Shown here piece after piece: positions 32,066 through 44,503 of a stretch of 64,000 nucleotides of DNA. The stretch covers positions 248,001 to 312,000 of the forward strand of contig JBBPFI010000008.1 in NCBI GenBank assembly GCA_037974965.1, in the 5' to 3' direction. The notes beneath the pieces are model-generated. The model saw nothing but the letters and a program-made list of their open reading frames with translations. It was not told the origin of the DNA and made no database searches. The DNA comes from Dacryopinax spathularia. Its lineage: Eukaryota; Basidiomycota; Dacrymycetes; Dacrymycetales; Dacrymycetaceae. Position 1 is the stretch's first letter; every line of letters begins with the position of its first letter. A program made the position numbers and the translations under genes.

Positions 32066-33934
32066 ATGGGATTCCTCACGCGCAGTCGCAGCCGGTCCAA
32101 AAGCGTCCGAAGTTCCTCCCGCGCCCAACAAGAATTCCAACCACCACCCCTTCCACAAGGGTCCAAACCTAGAACGTCGAGGGTCGGCGTCCCTCCCCCA
32201 CTCTCTTTTTCTTTCCCTTCTTCTCCTCCTCCTCCTCCCCACTTGGTCGGGCAACATCCTGGCGCGGCGGCGACGTACTACTACGCCCACGCACCGGGAA
32301 GAAGCGGGATGCCGACTTCTCCTGGCACTATACCCCACGCGGGGCAGACGGTCCCCCTCGTCCCTCTCTCCTACCCCGGCCATCCTGCAACACCCCAGCA
32401 AATGCAGTACGTGACCTACGTGCCCTACACCGGTCCTCTCCGCTCGCCGGGCGTCCTCTCACCCGTCGCTGGGTCGCCACCCATGGCCATGAGGCCAAGT
32501 ATGAGTCGCTCCGGGTCGGCGAAGTTGCAGTCACCCCGAAAGGAGAGGGAGAGGGAGAGGGAACGGACGAGGAGTATGAGTCGGGCGATGGCGTACGCAG
32601 CTGCTGCCTCTCCGCCTCCGCCGCCGATGGGCGTCCCGCCTGGAATTCCGATCTCGCCCATCTCGCCTGTACCAGTACAGCACATCTCCGTCCCCCACCC
32701 CCAAATCCAGATCAACACCGCTCCCATCCTGCCCGTCCGTTCGCCCGTCACGCCCTCCCACAACCCTGTGCACCCCTCCCCGCAGAAATCAGCAGCAGCA
32801 GCAGCAAGCCCCAACACACCGGTCTACTACCCACCTATAACCCGCTTCTGCCCGCACTGCAACGCCCGCGTTCCGACCGAACATCATTTCCAGTTCTGCA
32901 GTTCCTGTCAGCGCCCGCTTTCCGCCTACCCACAGCGTCCGCCCTCTGTAGTGCCGGACGCAGATGGGTTCGCGATCCCAGGTATAGGCGGCATGCCCGT
33001 TGTGCGGCAACGCGATCTCGGAGGCGCACGGAGGCCGCAGCAGATGCAGCAGATGCATATGCCCCCGCCGACACCGACACACAAGATGAGCATCACTGAG
33101 CCGTCTATACTTTCCGTCAGCTCGGCCATAGGCAGCCCGGTGTACAGTTCTCCAGCCAGCTCGCCCATAGGAAGTCTTGAGGGCGGCGGGCTGGGCACGA
33201 AGGTCTGGAGCGCTAGTGCGAGTGGGACGACTACGCCTGGTGCTGCTCCTCCTGCTTCTTCTTCTGCTGCTGCTGGGGAAGGAGGCGAGTCCGGGCCGGG
33301 GAGTACGCATCCTGCGGGGAGAGAGGCGCTGGTGTTACCGAATGGAAAGCCGACTAGGAAGCTCGAGTGTCTGAGGGACGCGATTGCCGATTTCCTATGT
33401 ACGCCCGTCTTCGTCTCCCCTCCACCTACCTATGCTAATACTTCTTCCCTTTCTTTGGGTGATGGGGTAATAGTCAAGCAAGTCCCCACGAACTCAGGCC
33501 TGATCGATATGTCCCGCACCTATTTCCTCGAATGGGCTTGGGGGAGGTCCAATTTCCTAACTCTCTTCAACGGCGACACCACCCAGCGGCTGTACAACGC
33601 GCTCGAATACGAATACGCCACCGTCGTCACGCAACACCCGTCCAACGCAGCCGTCATAGAGCGCACGCCCGCTCTCTCCCGCAAGGGACTGCTGCAGTTC
33701 CTGACGCACGAGATATTGCTCGACCCGCAGGGGACGTGTGCGAGGCTGAAGAGGTTGTTGGGCGCGTATGCGGGTGTGATTGGCCCTCCGCCGAGAGAGC
33801 TGGGAGTGGGAGAGAAGTGGAGAGTCGAGGAGCATATGATGCTGCGCGCACCTCATCCGCTGGCGATACAGAAACAGAGAAGGGCGGTGCAGACGATGCG
33901 GGGGCTGGGGTGGGAGATCCCTTGCCCTAGCTAA
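32066..33934 (+). CDS. Pro/Ser-rich protein with a zinc ribbon and conserved C-terminal domain, about 597 aa
   Basis: The start chosen is ATG at 32066 (MGFLTRSRSRSKS); the frame stays open upstream only through non-ATG codons. The N-terminal half is Pro/Ser-rich with RERERER and poly-Ala patches. A zinc ribbon follows (FCPHCNARVPTEHHFQFCSS, two CxxC pairs). The last 190 residues (from about LECLRDAIADFL, through FLEWAWGRSNFLTLFNGDTT, to GLGWEIPCPS) look folded and conserved, but I do not recognise the family. A likely intron at 33399-33473 (75 nt, GTACGC, GCTAAT branch box, AATAG) joins IADFL to FKQVPTNSGL; it is a multiple of three and free of stops, so the unspliced frame also reads through, adding 25 residues. 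Splicing gives about 597 aa. A cytosolic or nuclear role is a guess; no signal peptide or membrane segment is present. Confidence 0.65.
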   Translation: MGFLTRSRSRSKSVRSSSRAQQEFQPPPLPQGSKPRTSRVGVPPPLSFSFPSSPPPPPHLVGQHPGAAATYYYAHAPGRSGMPTSPGTIPHAGQTVPLVPLSYPGHPATPQQMQYVTYVPYTGPLRSPGVLSPVAGSPPMAMRPSMSRSGSAKLQSPRKERERERERTRSMSRAMAYAAAASPPPPPMGVPPGIPISPISPVPVQHISVPHPQIQINTAPILPVRSPVTPSHNPVHPSPQKSAAAAASPNTPVYYPPITRFCPHCNARVPTEHHFQFCSSCQRPLSAYPQRPPSVVPDADGFAIPGIGGMPVVRQRDLGGARRPQQMQQMHMPPPTPTHKMSITEPSILSVSSAIGSPVYSSPASSPIGSLEGGGLGTKVWSASASGTTTPGAAPPASSSAAAGEGGESGPGSTHPAGREALVLPNGKPTRKLECLRDAIADFLCTPVFVSPPPTYANTSSLSLGDGVIVKQVPTNSGLIDMSRTYFLEWAWGRSNFLTLFNGDTTQRLYNALEYEYATVVTQHPSNAAVIERTPALSRKGLLQFLTHEILLDPQGTCARLKRLLGAYAGVIGPPPRELGVGEKWRVEEHMMLRAPHPLAIQKQRRAVQTMRGLGWEIPCPS

Positions 33935-34792
33935 ACAAGCCTGCGTGCTTGCTCTGCGCCATCCTCTCCTTGCGGAGCCCTCCGACTCTCTCTCTCCCTC
34001 CTGCGACATCCGCCGATCTTTGACCCGCAGCATCATCGGGAAACCGATCTCATGAGTTCCAAAATATCGCCTCCTCCCTTTTTTGCTTACAACGCTTTCA
34101 AGAGTCATCATTTCACACACATATCGACCGGATACCGTACATCTCCCCGTAAGATTCCCTCATGACAAATACATCTCACCTCACCGGATCACCATACAGC
34201 GTTCACATTTCACATTCCACATCTCACCATTCACCTCTCCACTCGTCTCTCAGCACATCGTGGACCCCATGCACTAGCACATTTCCGGCAGCACCGGCAC
34301 AAGCATAGTACCGTGCTGGTTTGCTCTGCTTTTTGGTCTGCCTTATGCCCCCTTTTTTCTCGTTGTTCTTTGTTTGATTGTCTGTGTTGTTACTTGCTTG
34401 ATATCGATGGGTGACTGCCGTTCATGTAGATAGAATACACTGTATGTAGAATCTGATGTGCATTTGTTGTTTTTCACCTCCCTGTGCTTCTGGCTCGCCG
34501 GGTTTTCGCCCCTTTCGTCCGCAAATCGTGCTCGTCCTATTATACTTACGCCACGGTACCCGCCTGAACACCAAACAAGGCATCCTCCGCGCAAATGAAG
34601 CGGCACACGTGGTCTTACGCCAAAAGCGCGGTCGTGCAAGCGGTTTCCGATGGTATCATTTGGTTTCCTGTTCATCTTTGGACAAGAGCACACCCATTAA
34701 GCGGTCTACAGTATCCCCACCCGCATACATACCCATTCTTGCCTCGCGCCCGCCTCACTTATCCCCACAGCCCGAGCAGCACCTGCTCACGC
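33935..34792. other. Convergent 3' flanks
   Basis: About 860 bases between two converging genes, including T-rich 3'-UTR-like sequence at 34320-34480. No gene is supported. Confidence 0.4.
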
Positions 34793-36040
34793 TCACTGCT
34801 CATCATACCCATTCGGATTCATACTCTGCCACCTCCACAAATCCTCACACATCTGTTCCAGCTCCAGCGGCGCCTCGAACCCCAATTCCTTCTGGGCGAG
34901 CGTCGGGTCCGCCGTCAAGTCCGGAACGTCGCCCACTCTCCGGCCGATAATCTCGTATTGGTAGTTGAACCCCGTCGCCTTTCTCATAGCCTCGATCATG
35001 CTCAGTACTGATTGACCGCGGCCTTTGCCGAGGTTGTACGCTTTGTACTTCCCTCCTTCTTTCGGGAAGACATTGGGCGAGATCTTCGACCCGGGCTTAC
35101 GCTCGTCGGACAGTGCTTCAAGCGCTAGGAGGTGGCCACGCGCAAGGTCGAGGATATGGATGTAGTCCCGCACGCACGTGCCGTCCGGCGTGGGGTAGTC
35201 GTTCCCGAACACTTTTAGGGGCTGGTCGGCGAATTTGCCTACGGCGATCTGAGACAGAAGGGGGAGGAGGTTGCCGGGCTTGCCGCGTGGGTCTTCGCCC
35301 ATCCTGCCAGATGTATGCGCGCCTGCCGGACTGCACCACTTTTATCAGCATTTCCGCGTCCTATAGGCTGGAAAAGGGAATGCACGCACTTGAAGTACCG
35401 CAAGGAGATACACCGCCATTTGTCCGGATAGGCATTACACAGATCGGCAAGGATCGTCTCGCACATCACCTTCGTCCGCCCATACACGCTCTCCGCCTTG
35501 AGCGGCGTCGTTTCCGGGATCGGGACGACCGGCGGTGTACCATACACCGTCGCGCTGCTCGAGTAGACCATATAGTAGCACTCGTGGGCTTGCATGATCT
35601 GCAGCAGCTGGATGGTAGCTGCTACGTTGGTGGCGTAGTACTCCAGAGGCTTTTCGCTCGACTCGCCCACTGCTTTCAAGGCAGCAACGTGGATCACACC
35701 CCATATGGGGCCGCTAGCGAATACCCGCTCGACGTCTTCCCGCGAGTTGAGGTCGCCAGTATAGGACTCTACGACGGCAGAATCACGGTCTTGGGCGGTT
35801 GCGTCGGCTGGTAGCGCCTCGATTGCGATCTCAGTTGCGCGCTTGAGGGCGGTGGGGAAGGAGTTGTGGTGATTGTCGATGGAGAGGACTTTGTATTCCC
35901 GTGTTAGGAGGAGGGTGAGGACGATATGCGAGCCGATGTACCCGGCGCCTCCGGTAACGAGGACACGCTGTCCGTAGATCAGCCTTGTTCTGCTAGCTGA
36001 GGGAAGGATGTATGCGCACCTTCAGTGGTTGTTGGGCCAT
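34793..36040 (-). CDS. GAL10: UDP-glucose 4-epimerase, 378 aa
   Basis: Exons are 36040-36020, 35967-35390 and 35330-34793; introns are 52 and 59 nt. The enzyme interconverts UDP-glucose and UDP-galactose in the Leloir pathway. It is an extended short-chain dehydrogenase: the NAD-binding loop GGAGYIG is at residues 13-19, the SSSATVYG strand at 143-150 and the catalytic pair Tyr169/Lys173 in YGRTK. YFNPAGAH and the C-terminal substrate-binding segment ([28 protein letters not shown]) match GalE/Gal10 closely. The length is that of a stand-alone epimerase, without the mutarotase half found fused in budding yeast Gal10. The first exon codes only seven residues (MAQQPLK), a pattern that automated calls could miss. 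The full catalytic set is present, and the function call is firm. Confidence 0.94.
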
Positions 36041-36326
36041 CGCGGGTTGACAATAAGGAGGGAAGGATGACCCGATTCAAAGAAAAAGCTGGTTAATGAG
36101 TGTGGTGCCTCCCGAACTCCGTTATATGCGCGATTGATGACGGCGTGCGAAGAACTTTTGGGGCGCTTTCCGGGACGGTGGTGGGAGATGACGGAGTGAA
36201 GATGTAGCGAGAGACAGAGGGGTATGAGCTCGTGCTGAGGAGGGAAGCAGAGAGAGTCAGATGGACGATGAGGTCGCCAAGTATGTACAGGCTGGAAGCG
36301 GTGAAAAGGCAATGAGAAGCAGCGAG

Positions 36327-36353
36327 GAGCAGACGGAGCAGACGGAGCAGACG
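36327..36353. repeat. Three tandem copies of a 9-bp unit
   Basis: GAGCAGACG is repeated three times without change, upstream of the epimerase gene. Probably a simple slippage repeat. Confidence 0.7.
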
Positions 36354-36915
36354 GAAAGTGGAAAAGAAAGCGTGGGAGGGCGCGTGTGCGGGCGTGTGCT
36401 CAAAATCCCTGATGACTAAGCTGGGTTACGTGAGCATTTTCGAGAGTCAAACGACCAACAGCAGCCTTACCCGGGCCCGTTCACGGTTCACCTTTCTGGC
36501 TCACTTTTGGCTCGATTAGACGAATGTACGAAAGAGACCATCCCGTTCATCTTGCATCGTATTTGCACTGCAAAATCAACGTCTCCGAGGAGGTACTGGA
36601 CGCCATGGATATGATTGCCTTGCGAAACCAATCAACCAGAGATCGTGTACTGCCAACAATGGTTGATTGTTCGATGAGCTGCCTTTTCCGTCTACCAGGG
36701 CAGGGATGATAACGAGAAGATATACACCCAACACCGCCCAATATGCTCCGGTTCTTCAACCTCTACCCAGTCCATCGCCACACAGAATCTACCCTACATG
36801 GACGCACGTTCTTACGGAGATTACACCCGAACTCCTCGGCTAGACGATAGAGTTGTGATGTTTCATCTCCCCACCTCGCTCGTCGACACCTACACCGCCT
36901 CAAACATCCACCATC

Positions 36916-37272
36916 TCAAGCCGTGGATACCTCTCCACTCTCTCCAGGTTGTATTCCAATCCCATCTACGACTGACACGTCATCGATTCTACTTGCATCG
37001 CAATCATGCAATCTTGCCAGCACGGTCTTTGCGGACGTCATCAGCTTCAAGTCGGTTGTGGGATGAGCTTCTTTTCCTTCGGCTACCGCGGAAGGTGAAG
37101 TTCTGCTGTACGAATAGGCTGGGTTGGGATCTTCGAATCCGTGTGCAAATACGGACGCTGGCGCGATGCTCTGATGCTGCTGGAGCTGGTTCGCGTAACT
37201 GCTGCGCCCCAGTCGAGGCAATACCGACAGCTTTGGAGCTACATAGTTGACGGCCGTCTCCTCAGCGGACAT
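36916..37272 (-). CDS. Possible small protein, 118 aa or spliced
   Basis: An ATG-headed frame (MSAEETAVNYVAPKLS) of 118 codons. The first 55 residues look protein-like (GRSSYANQLQQHQS, FAHGFEDPNPAYS), and a GTACAG donor follows the Ser codon near 37110, so the gene may continue through an intron rather than to the stop at 36916. No family is recognised and a plus-strand frame overlaps. Weak support. Confidence 0.25.
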   Translation of the reverse strand: MSAEETAVNYVAPKLSVLPRLGRSSYANQLQQHQSIAPASVFAHGFEDPNPAYSYSRTSPSAVAEGKEAHPTTDLKLMTSAKTVLARLHDCDASRIDDVSVVDGIGIQPGESGEVSTA

Positions 37273-37727
37273 TCACCGACCTGTATCGCTCGCAATGCGG
37301 ACCTAGCACTTCGACAGCAATACGAAACAAACCAACGACTAGTCCCCGAAATCTTGTCAGGCTAATCTGCCAATTCTCAATTCATCATCAGCACTATTGA
37401 CTACTGTATCATTGTAATGACACCTCAAGCCTGTACACAGCCGGAAGCAACCCCCATCAGATCCGCACCGCCCTCCCTCAGAAGACCGCACATCACCCCC
37501 GTCCCTCCAGAATTCGTCGGAGAAATCAATAGACCGGCTACTCTCACTGTACCAGCACGGATTCATGCGCCGCCGGAGTGTGCATGCACGCAGCATGCAT
37601 CCCAGGAGCGTATATCAGTGTCGTATGCTGATGCTTGAAGCATGTTGAGCGGGCACAAGTACACACGCCCACGTAGCTGGTCGCTGGTTCGGCTTGTACC
37701 ACTGCCTACGCGAGCGAGGTGGTACAA

Positions 37728-38935
37728 ATGTCGGACACGTCGAGCTTGCGCGGCTCTTCAAGCCGTAACCCAGCTTCCACAGCAAAGAAGAAACAGCAGT
37801 GGCAGATGCCTTTCCAGCCTTTTCGCGGTGCAAGCCAGCTCGAGGTGCGCCATAAACCCTCCTCTGCTTTTTAGAGGAATATATTGATATGCTGGGGCAG
37901 GTCATAACCGTCATCGCTAATTGTGGCGTCAGGACGGAACTCGCGACAGAGGCGATCTTCAAGTATATCCGGGCCAAGCAGGAAAAGGGCCGGACGCACT
38001 ACGAGATTCTGAGCAAGCTGGAGTTGATGGAGAATAAGGTACGTTTCCATCCGTCTTGGGTTGGTGTGGTGTTCGTCGTGTTGCTTACCGAGTGGTAGTT
38101 CCTCGCTTTCACTGTGCTGCACGATAGTTTTCGGGTTGCAAGACATGCGACTGGGCTTCCTCCTTCGAGGATCTTGCCGGCTAGACCTGGTGGGCGAGCG
38201 AAGCTCGAGTCCCTGCCGGAGGAACCAGCTCCACCCCAGGATGAGGCCGTAGCAGGCTCGTCCAAAGACCACCAGCGTCCGGTCGCACAAGAGGTACAAA
38301 GCATCGCCGAACCAGCTCAGCCCAGGTCCGATCATGTCGAACATGCTGACGACGATGCTCCAAAGCCGCCGGATGCGCTCGACTTCGTGACCAAGCCACC
38401 TCCGCCGCTGCGTCTCCTCACCCTACTCGAAACCCGTCGAGCCCGCATGGCCCGGCGGCACTCAATCCACGGCTCGAGCCCCGTCTCTTCACCAGCCGAG
38501 GAGGATAATTCTTCCCCCGACAGTCCGCGTCGGAACCCACTCTCCCTAAGCCACATCAGACGAAGATCCAGCATAGGCAGCTACGCGCCCAGCAGCAACC
38601 GTGCCAGCACCAGCACAAGTTGTCACCCAGCCTGGCCAGCGCCAGCAGTCGCATTCGACCCCGAACCCCAGGCTCCAGCACTAACAGACTCCGATTTCTC
38701 CCCCTCAGACTGGGCCAGCACCTCCGACATGCAAACGCAGACGAGCAGGCCAACAACGAGCGCGGACTCGTATTATCCTGCTCCGACGCGTACTCCGTCG
38801 GTGACGAGCTTCAGAGTGCTGGATAGTGTGAGGCAGAGCGTGCAGGCGAAGTTTGACCCGGAGATGGCGGAGAGCTTGTTTTATGGATCGAAGGCGAAGC
38901 ATTTCCTAAGGATATTCCGGGCGGAGGAAGATTGA
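37728..38935 (+). CDS. Ser/Pro-rich protein of unknown function, about 371 aa
   Basis: The proposed exons are 37728-37844, 37877-38038 and 38099-38935. The second junction (60-nt intron, GTACGT...GGTAG) is good. The first would be only 32 nt (GTGCGC...TTTTAGAG), shorter than any other here, so the 5' end could be wrong. Residues 37-110 form a helical region (LEEYIDMLGQVITVIANCG, FKYIRAKQEKGRTHYEILSK, then FLAFTVLHDSFRVARH), probably the only folded part. The remainder is Ser/Pro-rich with basic spots (RRRSSIGSYAPSS) that look like phosphorylation sites, and it ends with VQAKFDPEMAESLFYGSKAKH. No known domain or membrane segment is visible. A regulatory or scaffold role is possible but not shown. 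Confidence 0.55.
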
Positions 38936-39347
38936 GTAGGTTGAGAGCTTGTGTTAATGCGGTAGGGTAAGGTATCCACCAGGGGTAGATGGTCTTTCAG
39001 CAGCGTTTCGTGTACGTCCAATTTGTTGTATCATCGGCGCGGTCATCGACGACATGTATTTTTGGCCGGTGGTACGATAGACCAGCCGTGATTTCAACCT
39101 CGACTACTGCGCATCATTCATCGAAGTCGCTATCACAGAACCGACCAGCACAGCGCAACAATATCAGTAGAATGATTAGAGCACTGTGAAGGTAGTCTTC
39201 CTTGGCCAAAAAGGGAATGTGCTGGCCCCGCCTGCTGACTAACGAGCCTTACGTCACCGCAATGTTCCTCCAAGCGAGCGAAAAGCCTCTAGGGTTCAGG
39301 CGCCTGTTGTGACTCCAAGAACCGCACTCACCACCATCAACAGCACA
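38936..39347. other. Promoter region of the MAP2 gene
   Basis: About 410 bases between two co-directional genes. I see no gene or clear motif. Confidence 0.35.
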
Positions 39348-41917
<2,570 letters not shown>

Positions 41918-43591
41918 ATGGGCGTACCCGGCCTACCCACTCGCTTCGTACCAGACGCGTCAGGCGGGTGGAGCATCGCTGACGGCTGGGTACTCCACGG
42001 AAAGAGCTTCGATCAACGCGATGGCACCGAGGGCTACGACCCAGAGTCCGATCCTTCCTCCCTGGACAACACGGACAACAATGTGGACGATGGGAACCTC
42101 CCGCCAGGGGACAGCTTGAGCAATCCTGCCTCCGCGACTGCCAGCAATTCAGCCAACGCTGGTATCATCGGAAGCGCAGTTGCTACCGTTGCAGCCAGCG
42201 CAACCGCAGCTTTATCGCCAACTTCGACATTGGGTACTAGTGCAAGTGGAACTGCCGTCGTAGCTGGCCATAATGTCGGTGCAAGCGTCTCCTCCTCTAG
42301 CTCATCGTCCTCCCTTGGCTCTCCACCTACCGATCTTCCGACTGGCTGGGAACCTGGTCCTAGTCGAACTGCTTACTACACTGTACCTCTTGTCATCAGC
42401 TTAACACTCATCTTGACCGGGTTCATTGTCGGCACCATCGCCCTGCTTGTATGGCGAAACCAACGAAAAAAGAAGCAGCTTTCACGAGAAGCTGCGAAAC
42501 TGGGTGAAGATGGTGGAAGTGCGGATGGAGATATGTGGGAAGATGTTGAGCGATTACGATTAGGAGTCGAGAAGGAGATGGAAAGGAGGCGACGAAAGGA
42601 GGAGAAGGAGGCTCGGAAGAGCATCAAGACATGGTTGGGTGCGGAGAGCAAGTGGAGGGCACGGTTGTTCCTTCGAAAACGGGGAGCTCGGCGACGAAAG
42701 GGCGAGGCAAGCAAGTCTGAGACATCCCAAAACGACGCCGTCGAGGCCGTCTCGACAAGCGTTGATGGCTCTCGACCTTCAGGCTCGTTTGTCCGGTCCG
42801 GCGCACCGAGCCCAAGCCCGCATATATCCGGTGAAGACGATTCCCAGCCCGCCGTTCTGGACAGCCAGCATATATCCTCCCCTAATCCCCTCTCACGCAA
42901 CGCTACCCGCTTCCTCCCCTCTGCTTCATCCTCCCGCTCGCCTTCCCCCTCATCCTCTATTCCCGCATTCCGACCCCCAGCCTACCCGGAAAATAGTGAA
43001 GACGACGACCAACCGATCGCCTCGACGAGCACGGCGCCGATAAGGCAGGTCTACCCCGATCTCCCACCATCACCACCCACCCCACCACCAGGCCTTCGAA
43101 CGCTGGTCATCCCCAGCCGAGCACACGTAGCAACAGACGACAAGCGTATCCTAGCCCGAATGACGCGCGCAACCTACCCTCGAGCATCCCTCGATGCAGG
43201 CGGGGTCGCACCAGAGGTTCCGGAGTGGGAAGACGAAGAACTGCCAATATCTGAGCCACCACCAGAACCGCCATCAGCACCACCACTTCATGAGGAAGCG
43301 GATTATGTGCCCTTGCCGCCGAGGAGTATCGCCCCGGAGGACGAGATGTTCTCATTCTCTGGTATCAACCTCCCCCCGCCACCGCCTGCGTTCCAGCATG
43401 CTGTATCGTTAGACCCAACGGTGCCGTTCGACCCTGGACTGGTATATGATCTCGCTGAACATGGAGAGGCAATTGCGAGTGCGCCATTCGAAGACTGGGA
43501 CGAATACGGCGAAGCGAGCGCTCCACCGCTGGAGGAGGACGAGGAGCATCTTAATGAAGGAGATGCCGGCGCTACCTCACATCGCCGATAG
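41918..43591 (+). CDS. Predicted single-pass membrane protein with Ser/Thr-rich outer part, 557 aa
   Basis: From the ATG at 41918 the protein reads MGVPGLPTRFVPDASGGWSI, then a Ser/Thr/Ala-rich stretch typical of O-glycosylated ectodomains, one transmembrane helix at about residues 156-180 (VPLVISLTLILTGFIVGTIA) and basic residues after it (WRNQRKKKQ), which places the long C-terminal part in the cytosol. That part has a charged coiled coil (EKEMERRRRKEEKEARK), followed by Ser/Pro-rich and acidic sequence to the end. The layout resembles fungal wall-sensor-like proteins, but I cannot assign a family. A cleavable signal peptide is not obvious at this start. The bases just upstream in another frame code a hydrophobic run (LTLFVVLVVP), so the true first exon may differ. 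Confidence 0.6.
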   Translation: MGVPGLPTRFVPDASGGWSIADGWVLHGKSFDQRDGTEGYDPESDPSSLDNTDNNVDDGNLPPGDSLSNPASATASNSANAGIIGSAVATVAASATAALSPTSTLGTSASGTAVVAGHNVGASVSSSSSSSSLGSPPTDLPTGWEPGPSRTAYYTVPLVISLTLILTGFIVGTIALLVWRNQRKKKQLSREAAKLGEDGGSADGDMWEDVERLRLGVEKEMERRRRKEEKEARKSIKTWLGAESKWRARLFLRKRGARRRKGEASKSETSQNDAVEAVSTSVDGSRPSGSFVRSGAPSPSPHISGEDDSQPAVLDSQHISSPNPLSRNATRFLPSASSSRSPSPSSSIPAFRPPAYPENSEDDDQPIASTSTAPIRQVYPDLPPSPPTPPPGLRTLVIPSRAHVATDDKRILARMTRATYPRASLDAGGVAPEVPEWEDEELPISEPPPEPPSAPPLHEEADYVPLPPRSIAPEDEMFSFSGINLPPPPPAFQHAVSLDPTVPFDPGLVYDLAEHGEAIASAPFEDWDEYGEASAPPLEEDEEHLNEGDAGATSHRR

Positions 43592-44503
43592 AGCGTTGAC
43601 GTGTACGATTTTGGCTTCTTCTCTGGACTCTATCTCGTGGATCTGCTCACCCACCCATTTGTGTTTGTACGGCGCTATCATAACCTATTGATTGCCTTCC
43701 ACCTGCTGCCTCTCTAGTTTCCTGCTCCTCTCTTTGCTTACCTCTATCTAGGGATTTTCTGCTCTTAATGGCTCTCTCTTTGTGGATTATTAGTGGTCCG
43801 TTGGAAGCAGAAAATGAACCATCTGTATCATTGACGGACGTCTTTATCGCGTGACTGGAACGTCCGCCTTTTCGTTGCGTGCTTGGCTAGGTGCTAAGAA
43901 TGGGATGGTGACGTGGCGCGCTAGGCGTTGCCGCGGAAGCAGCCGGTCAATGCTTTGCCTCGGAAGGTGAGCGTTCTTTGTCGTCACCGTTGGCCTTCTT
44001 CCTACGCCGGCTCGCCCCTCATCCTGACTCTGCATGGTGGGCCTGAAGGAATTCTACCGCTCGGTTGCGCGCTCTATATGCTCCAGCTCGTTGGGTCTTG
44101 GCTTGGAGTTGCCTCGAGGAATGCTGCCTGGTGACTGGCTGAGCGTAAGATGACCAACCTTACTAGCCTATTCCCCGCACTTTGGGTCGTTCTCGGTCGA
44201 TCTTGTACCAGGCGACCTGCATGATATGGAATCTACGTTCCAGGAACAGCGCTATGTCTCTATCTACTGGGTATGGCGAGGTGGCGTACCTGCGTCTGCG
44301 ATTAGGCAGGCGATGAATCCACGCCGCCGAAAGGCACGGAGAACTTCTCTCGGGCTTACTGAAGTATGACGGGCACTGTTTTCCGGAATGCCACATGACG
44401 CTGCTTTCTACCGGGCCATTATGTGCCTCTCTTGCCTTGAAATAGTCGCTGCGTGTATGCGTGGACCTTTTCGCTCCACTTGTGTACTCGCCAACTCGCC
44501 AGC
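43592..44503. other. Spacer before sulfite oxidase
   Basis: About 900 bases with only short frames. No gene, RNA or repeat stands out. Confidence 0.35.

Larger units (their letters stand above)
36041..37727. other. 1.7-kb spacer with weak small frames
   Basis: Contains the epimerase promoter, a 9-bp repeat at 36327-36353 and a possible short minus-strand gene (36916-37272, listed). A plus-strand frame of 73 codons at 37417-37638 is Pro/Thr-rich and could be an upstream exon of the following gene, but no splice path fits well. Confidence 0.3.
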
